Part shown: one piece after another, positions 26,897-37,633 of the stretch
Numbering within the stretch: position 1 is the stretch's first letter
Layout of the letters: the number at the start of each line of letters is the position of its first letter
From: Paramagnetospirillum kuznetsovii
GTDB taxonomy: Bacteria > Pseudomonadota > Alphaproteobacteria > Rhodospirillales > Magnetospirillaceae
Assembly (NCBI RefSeq): GCF_003284725.1
Contig: NZ_PGTO01000004.1
Coordinates: 124,001-188,000, forward strand
Length of the DNA stretch: 64,000 nucleotides
Reading direction: 5' to 3'
Position numbers and translations under genes: made by a program
Notes under the pieces: generated by a model
The model's input: the letters and a program-made list of their open reading frames with translations, nothing else
Told to the model about the DNA's origin: nothing
The model's database searches: none

Positions 26897-28180
26897 ATGA
26901 CCAGTTCAGCCACCGACGCCTTTTTCCGCACTCCCCTGGCCGAGCGCGATCCCGAGATTTTCGGCGCCATCGCCAAGGAGTTGGCGCGCCAGCAGGATCA
27001 GATCGAGCTGATCGCGTCCGAGAACATCGTCTCGAAGGCGGTGCTGGAGGCCCAGGGGTCGGTCATGACCAACAAATATGCCGAGGGCTATCCGGGCAAG
27101 CGCTATTACGGCGGCTGCGAGTTCGTCGACATCGCCGAGCAGCTGGCCATCGACCGCGCCTGCAAGATCTTCGGCTGCACCTACGCCAACGTGCAGCCCA
27201 GCTCGGGCTCGCAGGCCAATCAGGGCGTGTTCATGGCGCTGCTGCAGCCGGGCGACACCATCATGGGCATGAGCCTCGCCGCCGGTGGCCATCTCACCCA
27301 CGGCGCCGCCCCCAATCAGTCGGGCAAGTGGTTCAAGGCCGTCCAGTACGGCGTGCGCCAGCAGGATTCCCAGATCGATTTCGGCGAGGTGGAGGAACTG
27401 GCCCGCGCCAATAAGCCCAAGCTGATCATCGCAGGCGGTTCCGCCTATCCGCGCGAGATCGACTTCGCCCGCTTCCGCAAGATCGCCGACGAGGTCGGCG
27501 CCCTGTTCATGGTGGACATGGCCCATTTCGCCGGTCTGGTGGCGGGTGGCGCCTATCCCAGCCCGCTGCCCCATGCCCATGTGGTCACCACCACCACCCA
27601 TAAGACCCTGCGCGGCCCGCGCGGCGGCATGATCCTGTCCAACGATCCCGATATCGGCAAGAAGATCAACTCTGCCATCTTCCCCGGCATCCAGGGCGGC
27701 CCGCTGATGCATGTGATCGCAGGCAAGGCGGTGGCCTTCGGCGAGGCGCTGCGGCCCGAGTTCAAGCTCTATGCCCGTCAGGTGGTGGACAATGCCCGCG
27801 CCCTGGCCGACGTGCTGGTGCGGCGCGGCCTCGACATCGTCTCGGGGGGCACCGATTCCCATCTGATGCTGGTGGATCTGCGCCCCAAGAAGCTGACCGG
27901 CAAGGCCGCCGAGGCCAGCCTGGAGCGGGCGGGCATGACCTGCAACAAGAACGGCATCCCGTTCGATCCGGAAAAGCCCACCATCACCTCGGGCGTCCGT
28001 CTCGGCACCCCGGCGGCGACCACGCGCGGCTTCGGCGTCGCCGAGTTCCGCCAAGTGGGCGAGTTGATCGGCGACGTGCTGGACGGCTTGGCCGCCAATC
28101 CGGACGACAACTCGGCGGCGGAATTGGGCGCTCGCACCAAGGTTACGGAGCTGTGCAAGCGGTTTCCGATCTATCAATAG
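26897..28180 (+). CDS. glyA: Serine hydroxymethyltransferase
   Basis: PLP enzyme that converts serine and tetrahydrofolate to glycine and 5,10-methylene-tetrahydrofolate, the main one-carbon source. 427 residues. The PLP lysine is in [16 protein letters not shown]; other family blocks are [18 protein letters not shown] and [17 protein letters not shown]. Standard size, intact. It follows rpiB and precedes nrdR, the rib genes, nusB and thiL, so it may share a long transcript. One-carbon supply feeds purine, thymidylate and riboflavin precursors. Confidence 0.97.
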   Translation: MTSSATDAFFRTPLAERDPEIFGAIAKELARQQDQIELIASENIVSKAVLEAQGSVMTNKYAEGYPGKRYYGGCEFVDIAEQLAIDRACKIFGCTYANVQPSSGSQANQGVFMALLQPGDTIMGMSLAAGGHLTHGAAPNQSGKWFKAVQYGVRQQDSQIDFGEVEELARANKPKLIIAGGSAYPREIDFARFRKIADEVGALFMVDMAHFAGLVAGGAYPSPLPHAHVVTTTTHKTLRGPRGGMILSNDPDIGKKINSAIFPGIQGGPLMHVIAGKAVAFGEALRPEFKLYARQVVDNARALADVLVRRGLDIVSGGTDSHLMLVDLRPKKLTGKAAEASLERAGMTCNKNGIPFDPEKPTITSGVRLGTPAATTRGFGVAEFRQVGELIGDVLDGLAANPDDNSAAELGARTKVTELCKRFPIYQ

Positions 28181-28242
28181 AACGACGACCAGGGTGAGGG
28201 GGCGAACAAGCGCTCCCCGCCGCAGTTTGGGGGGATTACGTC

Positions 28243-28704
28243 ATGCGGTGTCCGTTTTGCGGTCACGAAGATACCCAGGTGAAGGATTCGCGGCCGACCG
28301 AGGATAACTCGGCCATCCGCCGTCGGCGGTCCTGCCCGGAATGCGGCTCGCGCTTCACCACCTTCGAGCGGGTGCAGATCCGCGATCTGGTGGTGATCAA
28401 GAAGGATGGCTCGCGCTCGCCCTTCGATCGCGACAAGGTTCTGAAGTCGCTAAAGATATCGCTGCGCAAGCGGCCGGTGGACGAAGAACAGATCGAACGC
28501 ATCGTCAACGGCATCCATCGCCGCCTGGAAAGCATGGGCGAGAACGAGGTGCCGAGCAAATTCATCGGCGAGTTGGTGATGGAGGTGCTGATGGACCTCG
28601 ACAAGGTCGCCTATGTCCGCTACGCCTCGGTCTACCGCAATTTCCGCGAAGCCAAGGACTTCGAGGATTTCCTGGGGAAGATGGTTGTCCCACGCCTCGA
28701 TTGA
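28243..28704 (+). CDS. nrdR: Transcriptional repressor NrdR
   Basis: ATP/dATP-sensing repressor of ribonucleotide reductase genes. The N-terminal zinc ribbon is [17 protein letters not shown] with the second pair in [14 protein letters not shown]. An ATP-cone domain follows ([20 protein letters not shown]). 153 residues, full length. It sits between glyA and ribD, the usual alphaproteobacterial position, and its 3' end overlaps the likely start of ribD. Confidence 0.96.
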   Translation: MRCPFCGHEDTQVKDSRPTEDNSAIRRRRSCPECGSRFTTFERVQIRDLVVIKKDGSRSPFDRDKVLKSLKISLRKRPVDEEQIERIVNGIHRRLESMGENEVPSKFIGELVMEVLMDLDKVAYVRYASVYRNFREAKDFEDFLGKMVVPRLD

Positions 28705-29812
28705 TCGGTCCCAGGTCGAGATCGACCTGGGCCATATGCGCGCCGCCCTGGCCTTGGCTCGGCGCGGCTTGGGGACCGTGTGGCCCAATCCCGCGGTGGG
28801 CTGCGTCATCGTCAATGGCGGACGCGTCGTCGGGCGGGGTTGGACCCAGCCGGGCGGCCGTCCCCATGCCGAGACCGAGGCGCTGGCCATGGCGGGAGAC
28901 GCCGCCAGGGGCGCCACCGTCTATGTGACCTTGGAGCCCTGCGCCCATCACGGCAAGACGCCGCCCTGCGCCGAGGCCCTGATCAAGGCGGGCATCACCC
29001 GTGCGGTGGTCGCCGTCCAAGATCCCGACGACCGGGTGGCGGGCAAGGGCGTCGCCATGCTCGCCCGCGCCGGGATCAAGGTGGTGGAAGGCATGCTGGA
29101 GGCCGAGGCCACCGAGCTTAACGCCGGATTCTTCCAGCGTGTCGGCACCGGACGACCGCTGGTGACCCTGAAACTGGCCAGCACGCTCGACGGCCGCATC
29201 GCCACCCATTCCGGCGAAAGCAAATGGATCACCGGCGAGCCCGCTCGCATGGCGTCGCATCTGCTGCGGGCGGAAAACGACGTCATCATGGTGGGCAGCG
29301 GCACCGCGCTGCATGACGATCCCGATCTGACCTGCCGCCTCAATGGGCTGGAAGAGCATTCGCCGGTTCGCGTGGTGGTGGACGGCCGGTTGCGGCTGCC
29401 ATTGACCAGCCGGTTAGTGGCCACCGCCAATGACATTCCCACCTGGGTGCTGACCCTGGACGGTTGCGATCCGGCGCGGCGCGAGGCATTCGAGGATGCC
29501 GGGGTGGATGTGGTTGAAATTCCCGCCGGCGCCCGGGGCTCCATCGATCTGGAACTGGCGCTTCAAGCCTTGTCCGAAAGCGGTGTGACCCGCGTTCTGG
29601 TGGAGGGCGGCGCCCATCTCTCGGCGGCTTTGTTGCAGGCCGGTCTGGTGGATCGGCTGATTTGGTTCCGCTCTCCGCGCATCATGGGCGGCGACGGATT
29701 GCCTGCCGCCCAGGCCTTCGGCATCGATCATCTGGCCCAGACGCCTCGCTTCGAGCGCATGGACATCCGTCCGGTGGGCGACGACGTGATGGAAACCTAT
29801 TCCCGTCTATAG
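28685..29812 (+). CDS. ribD: Riboflavin biosynthesis deaminase/reductase RibD
   Basis: Bifunctional enzyme for the second and third steps of riboflavin synthesis: deamination of the pyrimidine, then reduction of the ribosyl side chain. The deaminase domain has [13 protein letters not shown] and [12 protein letters not shown] (zinc site). The reductase domain begins around residue 150 ([18 protein letters not shown]) and contains [13 protein letters not shown] and [14 protein letters not shown]. The start is uncertain: TTG at 28685 has GGGGAAG upstream and gives 28 residues before the core; the ATG at 28736 is close to the core and would be short. It overlaps nrdR by 20 bases under the first choice. 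Confidence 0.92.
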   Translation: MSHASIDRSQVEIDLGHMRAALALARRGLGTVWPNPAVGCVIVNGGRVVGRGWTQPGGRPHAETEALAMAGDAARGATVYVTLEPCAHHGKTPPCAEALIKAGITRAVVAVQDPDDRVAGKGVAMLARAGIKVVEGMLEAEATELNAGFFQRVGTGRPLVTLKLASTLDGRIATHSGESKWITGEPARMASHLLRAENDVIMVGSGTALHDDPDLTCRLNGLEEHSPVRVVVDGRLRLPLTSRLVATANDIPTWVLTLDGCDPARREAFEDAGVDVVEIPAGARGSIDLELALQALSESGVTRVLVEGGAHLSAALLQAGLVDRLIWFRSPRIMGGDGLPAAQAFGIDHLAQTPRFERMDIRPVGDDVMETYSRL

Positions 29813-29830
29813 AGAAGGACGCAGACCTCC

Positions 29831-30424
29831 ATGTTCACCGGCATCGTCACCGATCTTGGCGAGGTCCGGCGGGTGATTCGGGGCGAAGGCCGCGAGACCC
29901 GCTTCGAAATCTCCAGTCATTACGACTCCGCCACCATCGCCATGGGGGCCAGCATCGCCCATAACGGCGTCTGCCTGACCATCGTCGAGACCGGCCCCGG
30001 CTGGCATGCGGTGGAGGCTTCGGCCGAGACCCTGTCCAAGACCACCCTGGGCGGCTGGTCCGAGGGAACCCGGATCAATCTGGAGCGGGCGTTGAAGGTG
30101 GGCGACGAGCTGGGCGGCCATATCGTCTCGGGCCATGTGGACGGAATCGCCACGGTGATCAGCATCACGCCGGAGAACGAGTCCAAGCGTTACGTCTTCG
30201 AAACCCCGGCCGATCTCGCCAAATTCGTCGCCCCCAAGGGCTCGGTGGCGCTGGACGGCGTGTCCCTGACCGTCAACGAGGTTGAAGGACGCCGCTTCGG
30301 GGTCAATATCATTCCCCATACCCAGTCGGTGACCACCTTCGGCACTTATAAGCCCGGCGACGCCGTGAATATGGAAATCGACATGCTGGCGCGCTATGTT
30401 GCGCGCCTTCTGGAAAGGGATTAG
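29831..30424 (+). CDS. ribE: Riboflavin synthase alpha subunit
   Basis: Dismutates two lumazines to riboflavin and a pyrimidine in the last step of the pathway. 197 residues in two similar lumazine-binding halves: MFTGIVTDLGEVRRVIRGEG to the middle, and HIVSGHVDGIATVISITPEN to the end. Both halves have the family's Cys/Ser/His and VSLTVN-type elements. Standard length. It lies 18 bases after ribD and is followed by ribBX, consistent with one riboflavin operon. Confidence 0.95.
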   Translation: MFTGIVTDLGEVRRVIRGEGRETRFEISSHYDSATIAMGASIAHNGVCLTIVETGPGWHAVEASAETLSKTTLGGWSEGTRINLERALKVGDELGGHIVSGHVDGIATVISITPENESKRYVFETPADLAKFVAPKGSVALDGVSLTVNEVEGRRFGVNIIPHTQSVTTFGTYKPGDAVNMEIDMLARYVARLLERD

Positions 30425-30431
30425 GCCCGTC

Positions 30432-31544
30432 GTGTCCGAATATCATCAGTACCTGTCCTCCATCGAGGACATCATCGAGGAAGCCCGCCAGGGCCGCATG
30501 TTCATCCTTGTGGACGACGAGGACCGGGAGAACGAGGGCGACCTCGTCATTCCGGCCGAGATGGCCAGTCCCGAGGCGGTCAATTTCATGGCCCGTTACG
30601 GACGCGGGCTGATCTGCCTGACCCTGACGCGGGCCAGGGTCGAGGATCTCGGCCTCACCCTGATGAGCACCGACAACGGCACCCGCATGCAGACCGCCTT
30701 CACCGTGTCCATCGAGGCCCGCGAAGGCGTCACCACCGGCATTTCCGCCGCTGACCGCTCGCGCACCGTCCAGGTCGCCATCGACCCTGCCAAGGGCCGC
30801 CACGACATCGTCACCCCCGGCCACGTGTTCCCGCTGGTGGCCCGCGACGGCGGCGTGCTGGTGCGCGCCGGTCACACCGAGGCGGCGGTGGATATCTCGC
30901 GGCTGGCGGGGCTCAACCCGTCCGGCGTGATCTGCGAGATCATGAACGACGACGGCACCATGGCCCGCATGCCCGATCTGGTGAAATTCGCCGTCCATCA
31001 CGGACTGAAGATCGCGACCATCGCCGATCTGATCGCCTATCGCCGTCGCAACGACAAGATCGTCGCCCGCGACATGGACGCGCCGTTCCATTCCAAATGG
31101 GGCGGCGACTGGCGCATGATGGTCTACACCAACACCGTGGCCTATGCCGAGCACATCGCCCTGGTGAAGGGCGATCTGGGCGGCGACAAGCCGGTGATGG
31201 TCCGTGTTCACGCGGTCAACGTGCTGGACGACGTGCTGGGCGACCAGGGCTCGGGCAAGGCCGGGCAGCTTCATTCCGCCATGGAAATGATTGCCGAGCA
31301 CGGCAGCGGCGTGGTGGTCCTGATCCGCGAGCCGCGCCCCACCAGCCTGTCCGACCGCGTCCGCGCCCAGTTGGAGCGCCGTCCGGCGGCACCGGAACTG
31401 CGCGATTACGGCGTCGGCGCCCAGATCCTGCTGGATCTCGGCATCCACGAAATGATTCTGCTGTCCAACACCAAGCGTTCCATCGTCGGTCTCGACGGAT
31501 ATGGGCTTAAAGTGGTGGAGCAGCGGCCGATTCCGGTCGGCTGA
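30432..31544 (+). CDS. ribB: 3,4-dihydroxy-2-butanone 4-phosphate synthase with degenerate GTP cyclohydrolase II domain (RibBX-type)
   Basis: 370 residues. The N-terminal RibB domain is complete: [20 protein letters not shown], then [10 protein letters not shown] and [16 protein letters not shown], making the four-carbon unit of lumazine. The C-terminal domain resembles GTP cyclohydrolase II but lacks its zinc cysteines. Where the active enzyme has a Cys-x10-Cys-x-Cys set, this one has [20 protein letters not shown] (about residues 260-279). Known proteins of this kind, RibBX, have an inactive X domain and need a separate RibA. The start is GTG at 30432, seven bases after ribE. Confidence 0.9.
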   Translation: MSEYHQYLSSIEDIIEEARQGRMFILVDDEDRENEGDLVIPAEMASPEAVNFMARYGRGLICLTLTRARVEDLGLTLMSTDNGTRMQTAFTVSIEAREGVTTGISAADRSRTVQVAIDPAKGRHDIVTPGHVFPLVARDGGVLVRAGHTEAAVDISRLAGLNPSGVICEIMNDDGTMARMPDLVKFAVHHGLKIATIADLIAYRRRNDKIVARDMDAPFHSKWGGDWRMMVYTNTVAYAEHIALVKGDLGGDKPVMVRVHAVNVLDDVLGDQGSGKAGQLHSAMEMIAEHGSGVVVLIREPRPTSLSDRVRAQLERRPAAPELRDYGVGAQILLDLGIHEMILLSNTKRSIVGLDGYGLKVVEQRPIPVG

Positions 31545-31559
31545 GAAGGAGTTACGACC

Positions 31560-32012
31560 ATGTCCCGCGTGCTGATCATCGAGGCCCGCTTCTACGACCA
31601 TATCGCCGACGGCTTGCTGGCCGGGGCGCGGGCCGAGTTCAAGAAGGCCAATGTCGAGCACGAGTTGTTGGTGGTTCCCGGCATCTTCGAGCTGCCGACG
31701 GCGCTGAAGCTGGTGCTGACGGCCGCCGAGCAGGGCAACGACAAGGCCCGCTACGACGGCTTCGTCACCCTGGGCTGTGCCATTCGGGGCGAGTCCGACC
31801 ATTATCACCATGTGGGAACCGAATGCATGCGCGGCATCGCCGATCTGTCCATGGCCTATGATCTGGCCCTGGGCAATGGGGTGCTGACCGTCCACAACGA
31901 GGCCCAGGCCCTGGCGCGGTCCGATCCGGCGCGCAAGAATCTGGGCGGACAGGCGGCGCGGGCCTGCCTGCGCATGATGGCGGTCAAGCGCGAACTTGGA
32001 CTCGGCTCATGA
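31560..32012 (+). CDS. ribH: 6,7-dimethyl-8-ribityllumazine synthase
   Basis: Joins the pyrimidine from RibD with the four-carbon unit from RibB to make lumazine. 150 residues. The phosphate-binding segment is [14 protein letters not shown], and the N-terminal [20 protein letters not shown] and [10 protein letters not shown] are also standard. Enzymes of this family assemble into pentamers or icosahedra. It begins 15 bases after ribB and overlaps nusB by four bases (ATGA). Confidence 0.95.
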   Translation: MSRVLIIEARFYDHIADGLLAGARAEFKKANVEHELLVVPGIFELPTALKLVLTAAEQGNDKARYDGFVTLGCAIRGESDHYHHVGTECMRGIADLSMAYDLALGNGVLTVHNEAQALARSDPARKNLGGQAARACLRMMAVKRELGLGS

Positions 32013-32476
32013 ACACGAACCCCTCCGTCGCCCGGCGCAGCGCCGCCCGTCTGGCCGCCATCCAGGCGCTTTATCAGATGGAAATGACCGGAGTCTCCGA
32101 CGAGCAGGCGCTTTTGGATTCCAAGGCGCGGCGCACCGAGGAGCCCAGGGGCCGCATGGCCGAACCGGATTCCTCGTTGCTGGGCCAGATCGTGCGCGGC
32201 GTCTCGGGCGATACGGCGCGACTGGACCGGCCCATCGGCGAGGCCTTGACCGGCGATTGGTCGGTGGAGCGGCTGGAAGCCATCCTGCGCGCCATCATGA
32301 GGGCAGGGGCCTGGGAGTTGCTGGCGCGGCCGCAAACCCCGACGCGGGTTTGCATCTCCGAATGGGTCGATGTGGCCCATGCCTTCTATTCCGGGCCGGA
32401 GCCGGGGCTGGTCAATGCCGTCCTCGACCGTCTGGCCCAGATGCTCCGACCGGAGGCGTCGGGAAAGGGAGAGTAA
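32009..32476 (+). CDS. nusB: Transcription antitermination factor NusB
   Basis: All-helical RNA-binding protein that, with S10 (NusE), binds boxA for antitermination of rRNA operons. The body includes [37 protein letters not shown] and [20 protein letters not shown], all typical. 155 residues. It lies between ribH and thiL as in many alphaproteobacteria; overlaps of four bases with ribH and one base with thiL show tight coupling. Confidence 0.94.
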   Translation: MNTNPSVARRSAARLAAIQALYQMEMTGVSDEQALLDSKARRTEEPRGRMAEPDSSLLGQIVRGVSGDTARLDRPIGEALTGDWSVERLEAILRAIMRAGAWELLARPQTPTRVCISEWVDVAHAFYSGPEPGLVNAVLDRLAQMLRPEASGKGE

Positions 32477-33471
32477 TGGTCGGGACGGCTCTCGACGAAT
32501 TCGCCCTGATCGCCGAACTGTTCGCGCCGCTGGCGGCGGGCTGCCCCGGCGCCCTGGGGCTGACCGACGACGCCGCCTTCCTTGCCGCCGCCCCCGGCTT
32601 CGACACCGTGGTCACCATGGATGCCATGGTGGAAGGCGTTCACTTCCTGCCCGACGATCCCCCCGACCTGATCGCCCGCAAGCTGGTGCGGGTCAATCTC
32701 TCCGATCTGGCCGCCAAGGGGGCCAAGCCCGTCCATGTGATGCTGGCGGCGGCCTTCGTGGCGGGAACCTCGGAGGATTGGCTGCGGCGCTTCGCCCAAG
32801 GATTACGGCAAGACCTTGAGGAATACGGTGTCGCGCTGATCGGCGGCGACACTGTTTCGACACCTGGGCCGCTCAGTCTGACCCTGACCGCCTTCGGGCG
32901 GGTGGAGGCGGGGCGGGGAATTCTGCGATCGGGCGCCAAAGTGGGTCACGATGTCTGGCTATCGGGCAGTCTGGGCGACGCGGCCTTGGGCCTGAAGGCC
33001 ATCAGGGGCCAGCTATCGGGAGTGGACGAAGGCCACCTGTCGTTCCTGGCGGGACGTTACCGGCTTCCATCGCCGAGGCTTCGGCTGGGGCAGGGGTTGG
33101 TGGGACTGGCCGCTTCGGGCATGGATGTGTCCGACGGACTGGTGCAGGATCTGGGGCATATCTGCCGCGCCTCTGGAGTCGGCGCCGAGATCGAGGCGGC
33201 GCGGCTGCCTTTGTCGCGGGCCGCGGCCCAGGCCATCGCCGGAAATCAGTCGTTGCTTGCCCTGGCGTTGGAGGGAGGCGATGATTACGAGTTGCTGTTC
33301 ACCGCCGATCCCGCGCTTGCCGAATCATTGCGGCGGCTGGCGACGGCGACGGCGACGCCGCTCACGCCGATCGGGCGAATTGTGTCGGCGGAATCGGTGA
33401 CGGCGGTTAGGGTGCTGGGGGCCGACGGGCGACCCGTTCCCACCGGCAGGGGCGGCTGGCGCCATTTCTGA
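32476..33471 (+). CDS. thiL: Thiamine-monophosphate kinase
   Basis: Makes thiamine diphosphate from thiamine monophosphate and ATP. 331 residues of the AIR synthase (PurM-like) fold. The N-terminal ATP/metal motif is LGLTDDAAFLAAAPG, followed by VRVNLSDLAAKGAKPVHVML and later ALEGGDDYELLFTADP. The chosen ATG overlaps the last base of nusB. The open frame continues upstream inside nusB, but is not conserved in character. Last gene of the vitamin block. Confidence 0.95.
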   Translation: MVGTALDEFALIAELFAPLAAGCPGALGLTDDAAFLAAAPGFDTVVTMDAMVEGVHFLPDDPPDLIARKLVRVNLSDLAAKGAKPVHVMLAAAFVAGTSEDWLRRFAQGLRQDLEEYGVALIGGDTVSTPGPLSLTLTAFGRVEAGRGILRSGAKVGHDVWLSGSLGDAALGLKAIRGQLSGVDEGHLSFLAGRYRLPSPRLRLGQGLVGLAASGMDVSDGLVQDLGHICRASGVGAEIEAARLPLSRAAAQAIAGNQSLLALALEGGDDYELLFTADPALAESLRRLATATATPLTPIGRIVSAESVTAVRVLGADGRPVPTGRGGWRHF

Positions 33472-33501
33472 CCGCCGGTCGATAATAGGGGGAATAGTGG
33501 T

Positions 33502-33960
33502 TTGGGCCGACTGATTATCATCATTGTCGCTTTGCTTGTGCTGATCGGCGGAGGCGTCGGGGGAATGTATTTCTTCGGCATCGATCCGCTGGTCAAACTG
33601 GGGATCTCGGCCCCCGCCGTTCACCAGGACGAGCCGCCGCCGCCGCCGCTGCCGCCCAGCTACGTGGAATTCGGCGTTCTGATCATTCCGGTCATCCAGG
33701 ACCGTGAGGTCAAGAAGCAGGCGGAAATGATCGTGCGATTACAGGTCGAGCCCAAGAACAAGGAAATCGTCGCCAAGAATTTGCCCCGTCTCCAGAACGC
33801 CTTCCTGGGCGATATGATCGGCTTTCTCAGCGTCACGGTGCGCGAGGGCCAGCCGCTTGACGTGGTTGCCATCCAAAACCGTCTGCTCATGACCGGCGAC
33901 AAGACCCTGGGGGCCGGATTCCTGAAGGACGTGGTCGTCGAGAACCCCGTCCTGAAGTGA
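33502..33960 (+). CDS. Flagellar basal body-associated FliL-like protein
   Basis: 152 residues. One membrane helix (LIIIIVALLVLIGGGVGGMY) is followed by a proline run (DEPPPPPLPPSY) and a periplasmic domain of FliL style, for example DREVKKQAEMIVRLQVEPKN and LQNAFLGDMIGFLSV. FliL surrounds the stator and affects motor load. A second, true fliL may exist elsewhere, since this one is not among flagellar genes. The start is a TTG with AGGGGG upstream. It may be a solitary paralogue. Confidence 0.72.
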   Translation: MGRLIIIIVALLVLIGGGVGGMYFFGIDPLVKLGISAPAVHQDEPPPPPLPPSYVEFGVLIIPVIQDREVKKQAEMIVRLQVEPKNKEIVAKNLPRLQNAFLGDMIGFLSVTVREGQPLDVVAIQNRLLMTGDKTLGAGFLKDVVVENPVLK

Positions 33961-34203
33961 TTGCCGCCCAAAAGTGTGGGCCGGGAATACTGGCGGAACC
34001 CGCCCGATCGAGTATGCGTAAATGCCGTCGTCGATCCATAATTACGCGCCGGACCCTGGATTCCTTCCAATTAGTCCGGTGTTTGTGAGGCGTGGCAGCA
34101 TTTTATTGCATAGCCCTGCTTAATCTGGCAGTTTCACAACGCTTCCGTCGTGCTCCAAAGCGAGATGCGACGCCAAGAAAGTTCATCAGGGGATTCGACC
34201 AAA

Positions 34204-36285
34204 ATGACCAACCTCTTCGTGATCGCATGCGGCGTTCTGGCGCTGCTGTACGGGGTCTACGCCATTAAATCCGTCATGGCGACCTCGGCCGGCACCGCTC
34301 GGATGCAGGAAATCGCTGCCGCCGTTCAGGAAGGCGCCGCCGCCTATCTGAACCGCCAGTATACCACCATTGCCATGGTCGGCGTTGTCGTCGCCATCAT
34401 TCTTGCCGCCCGCCTGGGCATCTATCAGGCCGTCGGCTTCGTCATCGGCGCGGCGCTTTCCGGCGCGGCCGGTTATGTCGGCATGTTCGTTTCGGTCCGC
34501 GCCAATGTGCGCACCGCCGAGGCTGCCCGTTCGGGTGGCATGCAGCAGGCCCTGGACGTGGCCTTCAAGTCTGGCGCCATCACCGGTTTGCTGGTGGTCG
34601 GCCTGGGTCTGATCGGCGTCGCGGGCTATTACATGGTGCTCAAGGGCTCGGGCATGGATCCGCGCAGCCTGCTCGAAGCGCTGGTCGCCCTGTCCTTCGG
34701 CGCCTCGCTGATCTCCATCTTCGCCCGTCTGGGCGGTGGTATCTTCACCAAGGGTGCCGATGTGGGCGCCGATCTGGTGGGCAAGGTCGAAGCGGGTATC
34801 CCCGAGGATGACCCCCGCAACCCGGCCGTGATCGCCGACAACGTGGGTGACAATGTGGGCGATTGCGCCGGCATGGCCGCCGATCTGTTCGAGACCTATG
34901 CCGTGACCATCGTCGGCACCATGCTTCTGGGCTCGATCTTCTTCACCGGTGCGGCTCAAGAAACCATGATGATGCTGCCGCTGGTCATCTGCGCGGTTTG
35001 CATCTTCGCCTCCATCATCGGCACCTTCTTCGTGAAGTTGGGCGCCAGCAACAACATCATGGCCGCGCTGTACAAGGGCGTGATCGTGACCGCCGTCATT
35101 TCAGCGGTTCTGATCGCCATTGTCATCAACGTCACTCTCGGTGGCTTCGACGCCAAGTTCATGGCGGCGGGCAAGGAAATCACCGGCATGGGGCTGTATA
35201 TCTGCGCCCTGATCGGCCTGATCGTCACCGGTCTTCTGGTGTGGATCACCGAGTACTACACCGGCACCGACTACCGTCCGGTCAAGTCGGTGGCCGAGGC
35301 CTCGACCACCGGCCACGGCACCAACGTCATCCAGGGTCTGGCGGTTTCCATGGAAGCCACTGCCCTGCCGGTGCTGGTGATCTGCGTCGCCATCATCGTC
35401 GCCTTCAAGATCGCCGGCCTGTTCGGCATCTCGGTATCCGCGACCACCATGCTGGCCCTGGCCGGTATGATCGTGGCCCTGGACGCCTATGGCCCGGTGA
35501 CCGATAACGCCGGTGGCATCGCTGAAATGGCCGAACTGCCCAAGGAAGTCCGCAAGGTCACCGACGCGCTCGACGCCGTCGGCAACACCACCAAGGCGGT
35601 CACCAAGGGCTATGCCATCGGTTCGGCCGCCCTGGCCTCGCTGGTGCTGTTCGCCGCCTATACCGAGGATCTGCACCACTACTTCCCCAATCTGAACATT
35701 CAGTTCAGCCTGGAAGATCCCTATGTGGTGATCGGTCTGTTCCTCGGCGGTCTGCTCCCCTATCTGTTCGGTGCCATGGGCATGCAGGCAGTGGGGCGCG
35801 CCGCCGGTTCCGTGGTGGTGGAAGTCCGCCGCCAGTTCAAGGAAATCCCCGGCATCATGGAAGGCACCGCCAAGCCCGACTACGGTCGTGCCGTGGACAT
35901 GCTGACCAAGGCCGCCATCAAGGAAATGATCATCCCGTCCATGCTGCCGGTTCTGTCTCCGGTGGTGCTGTACTTCGTGATCCTCCTTGCCGCCGACCAG
36001 AAGGCCGCTTTCACCGCCATGGGCGCCATGCTGCTGGGCACCATCGTGACCGGCCTGTTCGTCGCCATCTCGATGACCTCGGGTGGTGGTGCTTGGGATA
36101 ACGCCAAGAAGTACATCGAGGACGGCCATCATGGTGGCAAGGGTTCCGACGCCCACAAGGCGGCGGTGACCGGCGACACCGTCGGCGATCCCTACAAGGA
36201 CACCGCCGGCCCGGCCGTCAACCCGATGATCAAGATCATCAACATTGTCGCCATTCTGCTGTTGGCGATGGTTGCGGGTCACTGA
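34204..36285 (+). CDS. hppA: Membrane-bound proton-translocating pyrophosphatase, K+-independent type
   Basis: Hydrolyses cytoplasmic pyrophosphate and pumps protons across the membrane. 693 residues with about 16 helices. The pyrophosphate site includes [20 protein letters not shown] and the following [19 protein letters not shown]. The K+ marker region reads [20 protein letters not shown]: Lys where K+-dependent enzymes have Ala, so K+ independence is expected. These pumps are common in phototrophic and related alphaproteobacteria. The open frame extends 54 bases upstream, but [17 protein letters not shown] is the usual start. No upstream promoter could be defined in the 243-base gap. Confidence 0.96.
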   Translation: MTNLFVIACGVLALLYGVYAIKSVMATSAGTARMQEIAAAVQEGAAAYLNRQYTTIAMVGVVVAIILAARLGIYQAVGFVIGAALSGAAGYVGMFVSVRANVRTAEAARSGGMQQALDVAFKSGAITGLLVVGLGLIGVAGYYMVLKGSGMDPRSLLEALVALSFGASLISIFARLGGGIFTKGADVGADLVGKVEAGIPEDDPRNPAVIADNVGDNVGDCAGMAADLFETYAVTIVGTMLLGSIFFTGAAQETMMMLPLVICAVCIFASIIGTFFVKLGASNNIMAALYKGVIVTAVISAVLIAIVINVTLGGFDAKFMAAGKEITGMGLYICALIGLIVTGLLVWITEYYTGTDYRPVKSVAEASTTGHGTNVIQGLAVSMEATALPVLVICVAIIVAFKIAGLFGISVSATTMLALAGMIVALDAYGPVTDNAGGIAEMAELPKEVRKVTDALDAVGNTTKAVTKGYAIGSAALASLVLFAAYTEDLHHYFPNLNIQFSLEDPYVVIGLFLGGLLPYLFGAMGMQAVGRAAGSVVVEVRRQFKEIPGIMEGTAKPDYGRAVDMLTKAAIKEMIIPSMLPVLSPVVLYFVILLAADQKAAFTAMGAMLLGTIVTGLFVAISMTSGGGAWDNAKKYIEDGHHGGKGSDAHKAAVTGDTVGDPYKDTAGPAVNPMIKIINIVAILLLAMVAGH

Positions 36286-36435
36286 TCGAACGGGCGTGGT
36301 CGATACCGGCGAACCATCGTGTTCGTCGGTATCCAGCCGCCATTGAGGCGGCGGCCCCTCAGCAGGGCCCTTGCCCCTGCGAGGCCTTTGGGAAGGGCGC
36401 GGAAGCGCCCGCCCGGCGAGGGACCATGAATAAGA

Positions 36436-36463
36436 AAACCCCGGTCGGAAACGACCGGGGTTT
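36436..36463. terminator. Bidirectional intrinsic terminator between hppA and bamE
   Basis: A 12-base perfect stem (AAACCCCGGTCG / CGACCGGGGTTT) with a GAAA tetraloop, T run on the right and A run on the left, so it should end both the rightward hppA and the leftward bamE transcripts. Confidence 0.9.
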
Positions 36464-36504
36464 TTGATTCCCGAGGGGGAGGAGAAAGCGCGAAGGAGGG
36501 GGAG

Positions 36505-36960
36505 CTACTTCTCTTTGCCTTCCTTGGAGAACTTGCCCACATTGCCCATCAACTGGCGCAAAATGGTCATTTCGGTGCCTGCGGTGGGGGTCTCGCGGTC
36601 GACCGGAGTAACCTCCTTGCCGTCACGCAAATTCCGGGTTTCCAAAGCGCGAACGATGCCGTTGCGGTCGAATACCACGCTGATGATCTTGCGTTCCTTG
36701 ATCTCGGGCTCCAAGAAGGCCTTGCGCTCGAACACCGAGGAGATGTAGTGCCAGGTCTCATCGCCGAACGGGGCCACGTTGGACGGCGTCCCCAGCAGGG
36801 CCTGCACATCGTCGCGGGACGTGGTTCCCACCTTGACCAGTTCAAGCTGTTCGGGCGGCGGCAGGTTGCCGCGCAATTCGATGATGGGGTCACAGGCGAC
36901 GGCGCCAAGGGCCGTGCTTGCGACGAAAAGGGCAAGGCGGATTCGGTGAAGGTTTTTCAT
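36505..36960 (-). CDS. bamE: Outer membrane protein assembly factor BamE
   Basis: Lipoprotein subunit of the BAM complex, which inserts outer-membrane beta-barrels. 151 residues. The signal peptide ends in LGAVAC, a lipobox. The body has LELVKVGTTSRDDVQALLGT and PFGDETWHYISSVFE, the SmpA/OmlA domain signature. The frame is open upstream, but the ATG at 36960 gives a normal signal peptide. It is divergent from the bc1 chaperone gene, with about 130 bases between the two chosen starts. Confidence 0.9.
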   Translation of the reverse strand: MKNLHRIRLALFVASTALGAVACDPIIELRGNLPPPEQLELVKVGTTSRDDVQALLGTPSNVAPFGDETWHYISSVFERKAFLEPEIKERKIISVVFDRNGIVRALETRNLRDGKEVTPVDRETPTAGTEMTILRQLMGNVGKFSKEGKEK

Positions 36961-37087
36961 GCGCTCTGCAGCCGAAGCATTGACGGATACGGCCACCGCG
37001 GCCAATGTGAGGCGAGATTGCACCTCGCTCCTTCATCTTGTCAACGCCGTCTCCGTGTACGAGGCGCCGCGACGCCGGGAAACCCAA

Positions 37088-37633
37088 ATGGCCTTTCTTA
37101 AAATCGGCGAGCGCCGCCGTCGCGACCGCATCGCGCATGCCCTTTACGTCACCATCATCGAACAATCCCGCCGTCCGGAATTTTATGTTCGGCATGGCGT
37201 TCCCGATACCCTGGACGGCCGGTTCGACCTGATCGTGCTGCATGCCTTTCTCGTCATGCGTCGCCTAAAGGGCATCACCTCGGCGGGGGAGGAGGCCCGT
37301 GCCATCTCGCAGGCCTTGTTCGACCTGATGTTCGACGACATGGATCAGAACCTGCGGGAAATGGGCGTGGGCGACATGTCGGTGGGAAAGCGGGTCAAGC
37401 AGATGGCGCGCGCCTTTTACGGCCGGGTTGCCGCCTACGAGGCCGCCCTGGGCGGGGATGGAATGGCCGGGGCACTCATTCGCAATTTGTACGGCACCGT
37501 GGAGGCGCCGCCGCCGCCCGAGTCCCCGGTCGCCATGGCCGCCTATGCCCTGCAATGCGCCGAGTCACTGGATGGCCAGGATGATTCCGCCATTCTGAGC
37601 GGGCGCGTTACTTTTGCCGAGGTGGCGGGATGA
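37088..37633 (+). CDS. Ubiquinol-cytochrome c chaperone (CBP3-like) family protein
   Basis: 181 residues, all-helical. LYVTIIEQSRRPEFYVRHGV, then DGRFDLIVLHAFLVMRRLKG and LFDLMFDDMDQNLREMGVGD are the CBP3/UQCC domain. The yeast homologue assists cytochrome bc1 assembly; alphaproteobacterial members are assumed to act similarly. No signal peptide. The frame is open upstream, but the ATG at 37088 gives the family start. It overlaps the DUF177 gene by four bases. Confidence 0.85.
   Translation: MAFLKIGERRRRDRIAHALYVTIIEQSRRPEFYVRHGVPDTLDGRFDLIVLHAFLVMRRLKGITSAGEEARAISQALFDLMFDDMDQNLREMGVGDMSVGKRVKQMARAFYGRVAAYEAALGGDGMAGALIRNLYGTVEAPPPPESPVAMAAYALQCAESLDGQDDSAILSGRVTFAEVAG

Noticed and set aside
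28181-28242. FMN riboswitch upstream of the riboflavin genes
   Set aside because: The gap between glyA and nrdR is only 62 bases and there is no FMN-aptamer-like sequence upstream of ribD or ribB.
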